Origin: Bordetella parapertussis
GTDB lineage: Bacteria; Pseudomonadota; Gammaproteobacteria; Burkholderiales; Burkholderiaceae_B
NCBI GenBank assembly: GCA_943331855.1
Contig: CALQNE010000228.1
Location: 1-5,844, forward strand
Length of the DNA: 5,844 nt
Direction of reading: 5' to 3'
Position numbers and translations under genes: made by a program. This document shows positions 5,604 to 5,844 of the stretch, piece by piece. Every line of letters begins with the position of its first letter. Within the stretch, counting starts at the first letter, position 1. Below the pieces are notes generated by a model. It made no database searches. It had not been told where the DNA came from and was given only the letters and a program-made list of their open reading frames with translations.

Positions 5604-5844
5604 TTATAACGGTTGCTCGAGTGTGGGGGCGCTATCCGTTAAGGTCATGCGACGCATGTCGCGTTTATAGATTTTGTCATCGTAGGGACGTGCGCGATGC
5701 ATGGTGCAGCGGTTATCCCACATGACTAGATCGAATTGACCCCAGACATGGCTATACACAAACTCGCGTCTCGTTGCCTCTTCGATCAGGTCGCGAATAA
5801 GGATCATGCCTTCGGGGCGCGGCATGCCGTGCACGACCCCAATA
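5604..5844 (-). CDS. TfdA/TauD-family Fe(II)/2-oxoglutarate dioxygenase, C-terminal part
   Basis: Only the last 79 full codons are present, because the frame runs out of the window at 5844; the GTG at 5834 is internal. The block LVMWDNRCTMHRARPYD is the C-terminal core of TauD/TfdA enzymes. Its His in TMHR is the distal iron ligand of the 2-His-1-carboxylate triad, and the arginines in KRDMRRMTL bind the 2-oxoglutarate carboxylate. The first HxD part of the triad lies outside the window. Enzymes of this family hydroxylate taurine, alkyl sulfonates, sulfate esters or 2,4-D-like ethers, and the visible end does not tell which. The 22-base gap to a TauE/SafE-like exporter favours a sulfonate substrate with sulfite release. 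The end (TDSAPTLEQPL) is intact. Confidence 0.92.
   Translation of the reverse strand, partial: IGVVHGMPRPEGMILIRDLIEEATRREFVYSHVWGQFDLVMWDNRCTMHRARPYDDKIYKRDMRRMTLTDSAPTLEQPL

Overview
This window looks like ordinary chromosomal DNA from a Gram-negative proteobacterium, probably a betaproteobacterium (Burkholderiales-like). That assignment is an inference. It rests on balanced base composition by eye, GGAGAC-type ribosome binding sites a few bases before ATG, an HAAT-type ABC transporter gene next to catabolic dehydrogenase genes, and a TfdA/TauD-type dioxygenase beside a TauE/SafE exporter. There are no rRNA or tRNA genes, CRISPR arrays, insertion sequences or phage modules. No gene-free stretch exceeds about 215 bases.

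Region 1 (1-2988, plus strand) is a tight operon fragment. It holds the 3' end of a LivF-type ABC ATPase, a complete GMC-family flavin dehydrogenase whose ATG overlaps the livF stop by one base, and a complete SMP-30/gluconolactonase-like protein 31 bases further on. Read together they suggest uptake of a substrate, flavin-dependent oxidation of an alcohol or lactol, and hydrolysis of a resulting lactone. The substrate cannot be read from the sequence. The GMC protein has a cysteine (C526) where the second catalytic residue is normally His or Asn.

Region 2 (3003-3455, minus strand) holds two tandem 69-codon genes for small proteins with an N-terminal heptad-repeat coiled coil and one C-terminal membrane segment. 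They are clear duplicates. They differ by two compensating 7-residue (one-heptad) indels and by a diverged membrane segment. Neither has a Shine-Dalgarno sequence, and the first has a good -10 box placed so that its transcript could be leaderless. This is the least explained and most interesting part of the window. A hairpin follows the pair.

Region 3 (3456-4809, plus strand) starts with an AT-rich divergent intergenic region with a perfect 6-bp dyad. It continues with a secreted NTF2-like/DUF4440-type small protein and a YfcG-like (nu-class) glutathione transferase. The gap between these two genes holds an inverted repeat and a possible 8-codon upstream reading frame that overlaps the transferase start.

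Region 4 (4847-5844, minus strand) has the C-terminal end of a TfdA/TauD-family Fe(II)/2-oxoglutarate dioxygenase, followed 22 bases later by a complete TauE/SafE-family membrane protein. This is consistent with a small operon that breaks down an organosulfonate and exports the sulfite or a related anion.

I do not see a clearly new defence or mobile system. The best candidates for something undescribed are the tandem coiled-coil/membrane pair and the variant GMC active site.
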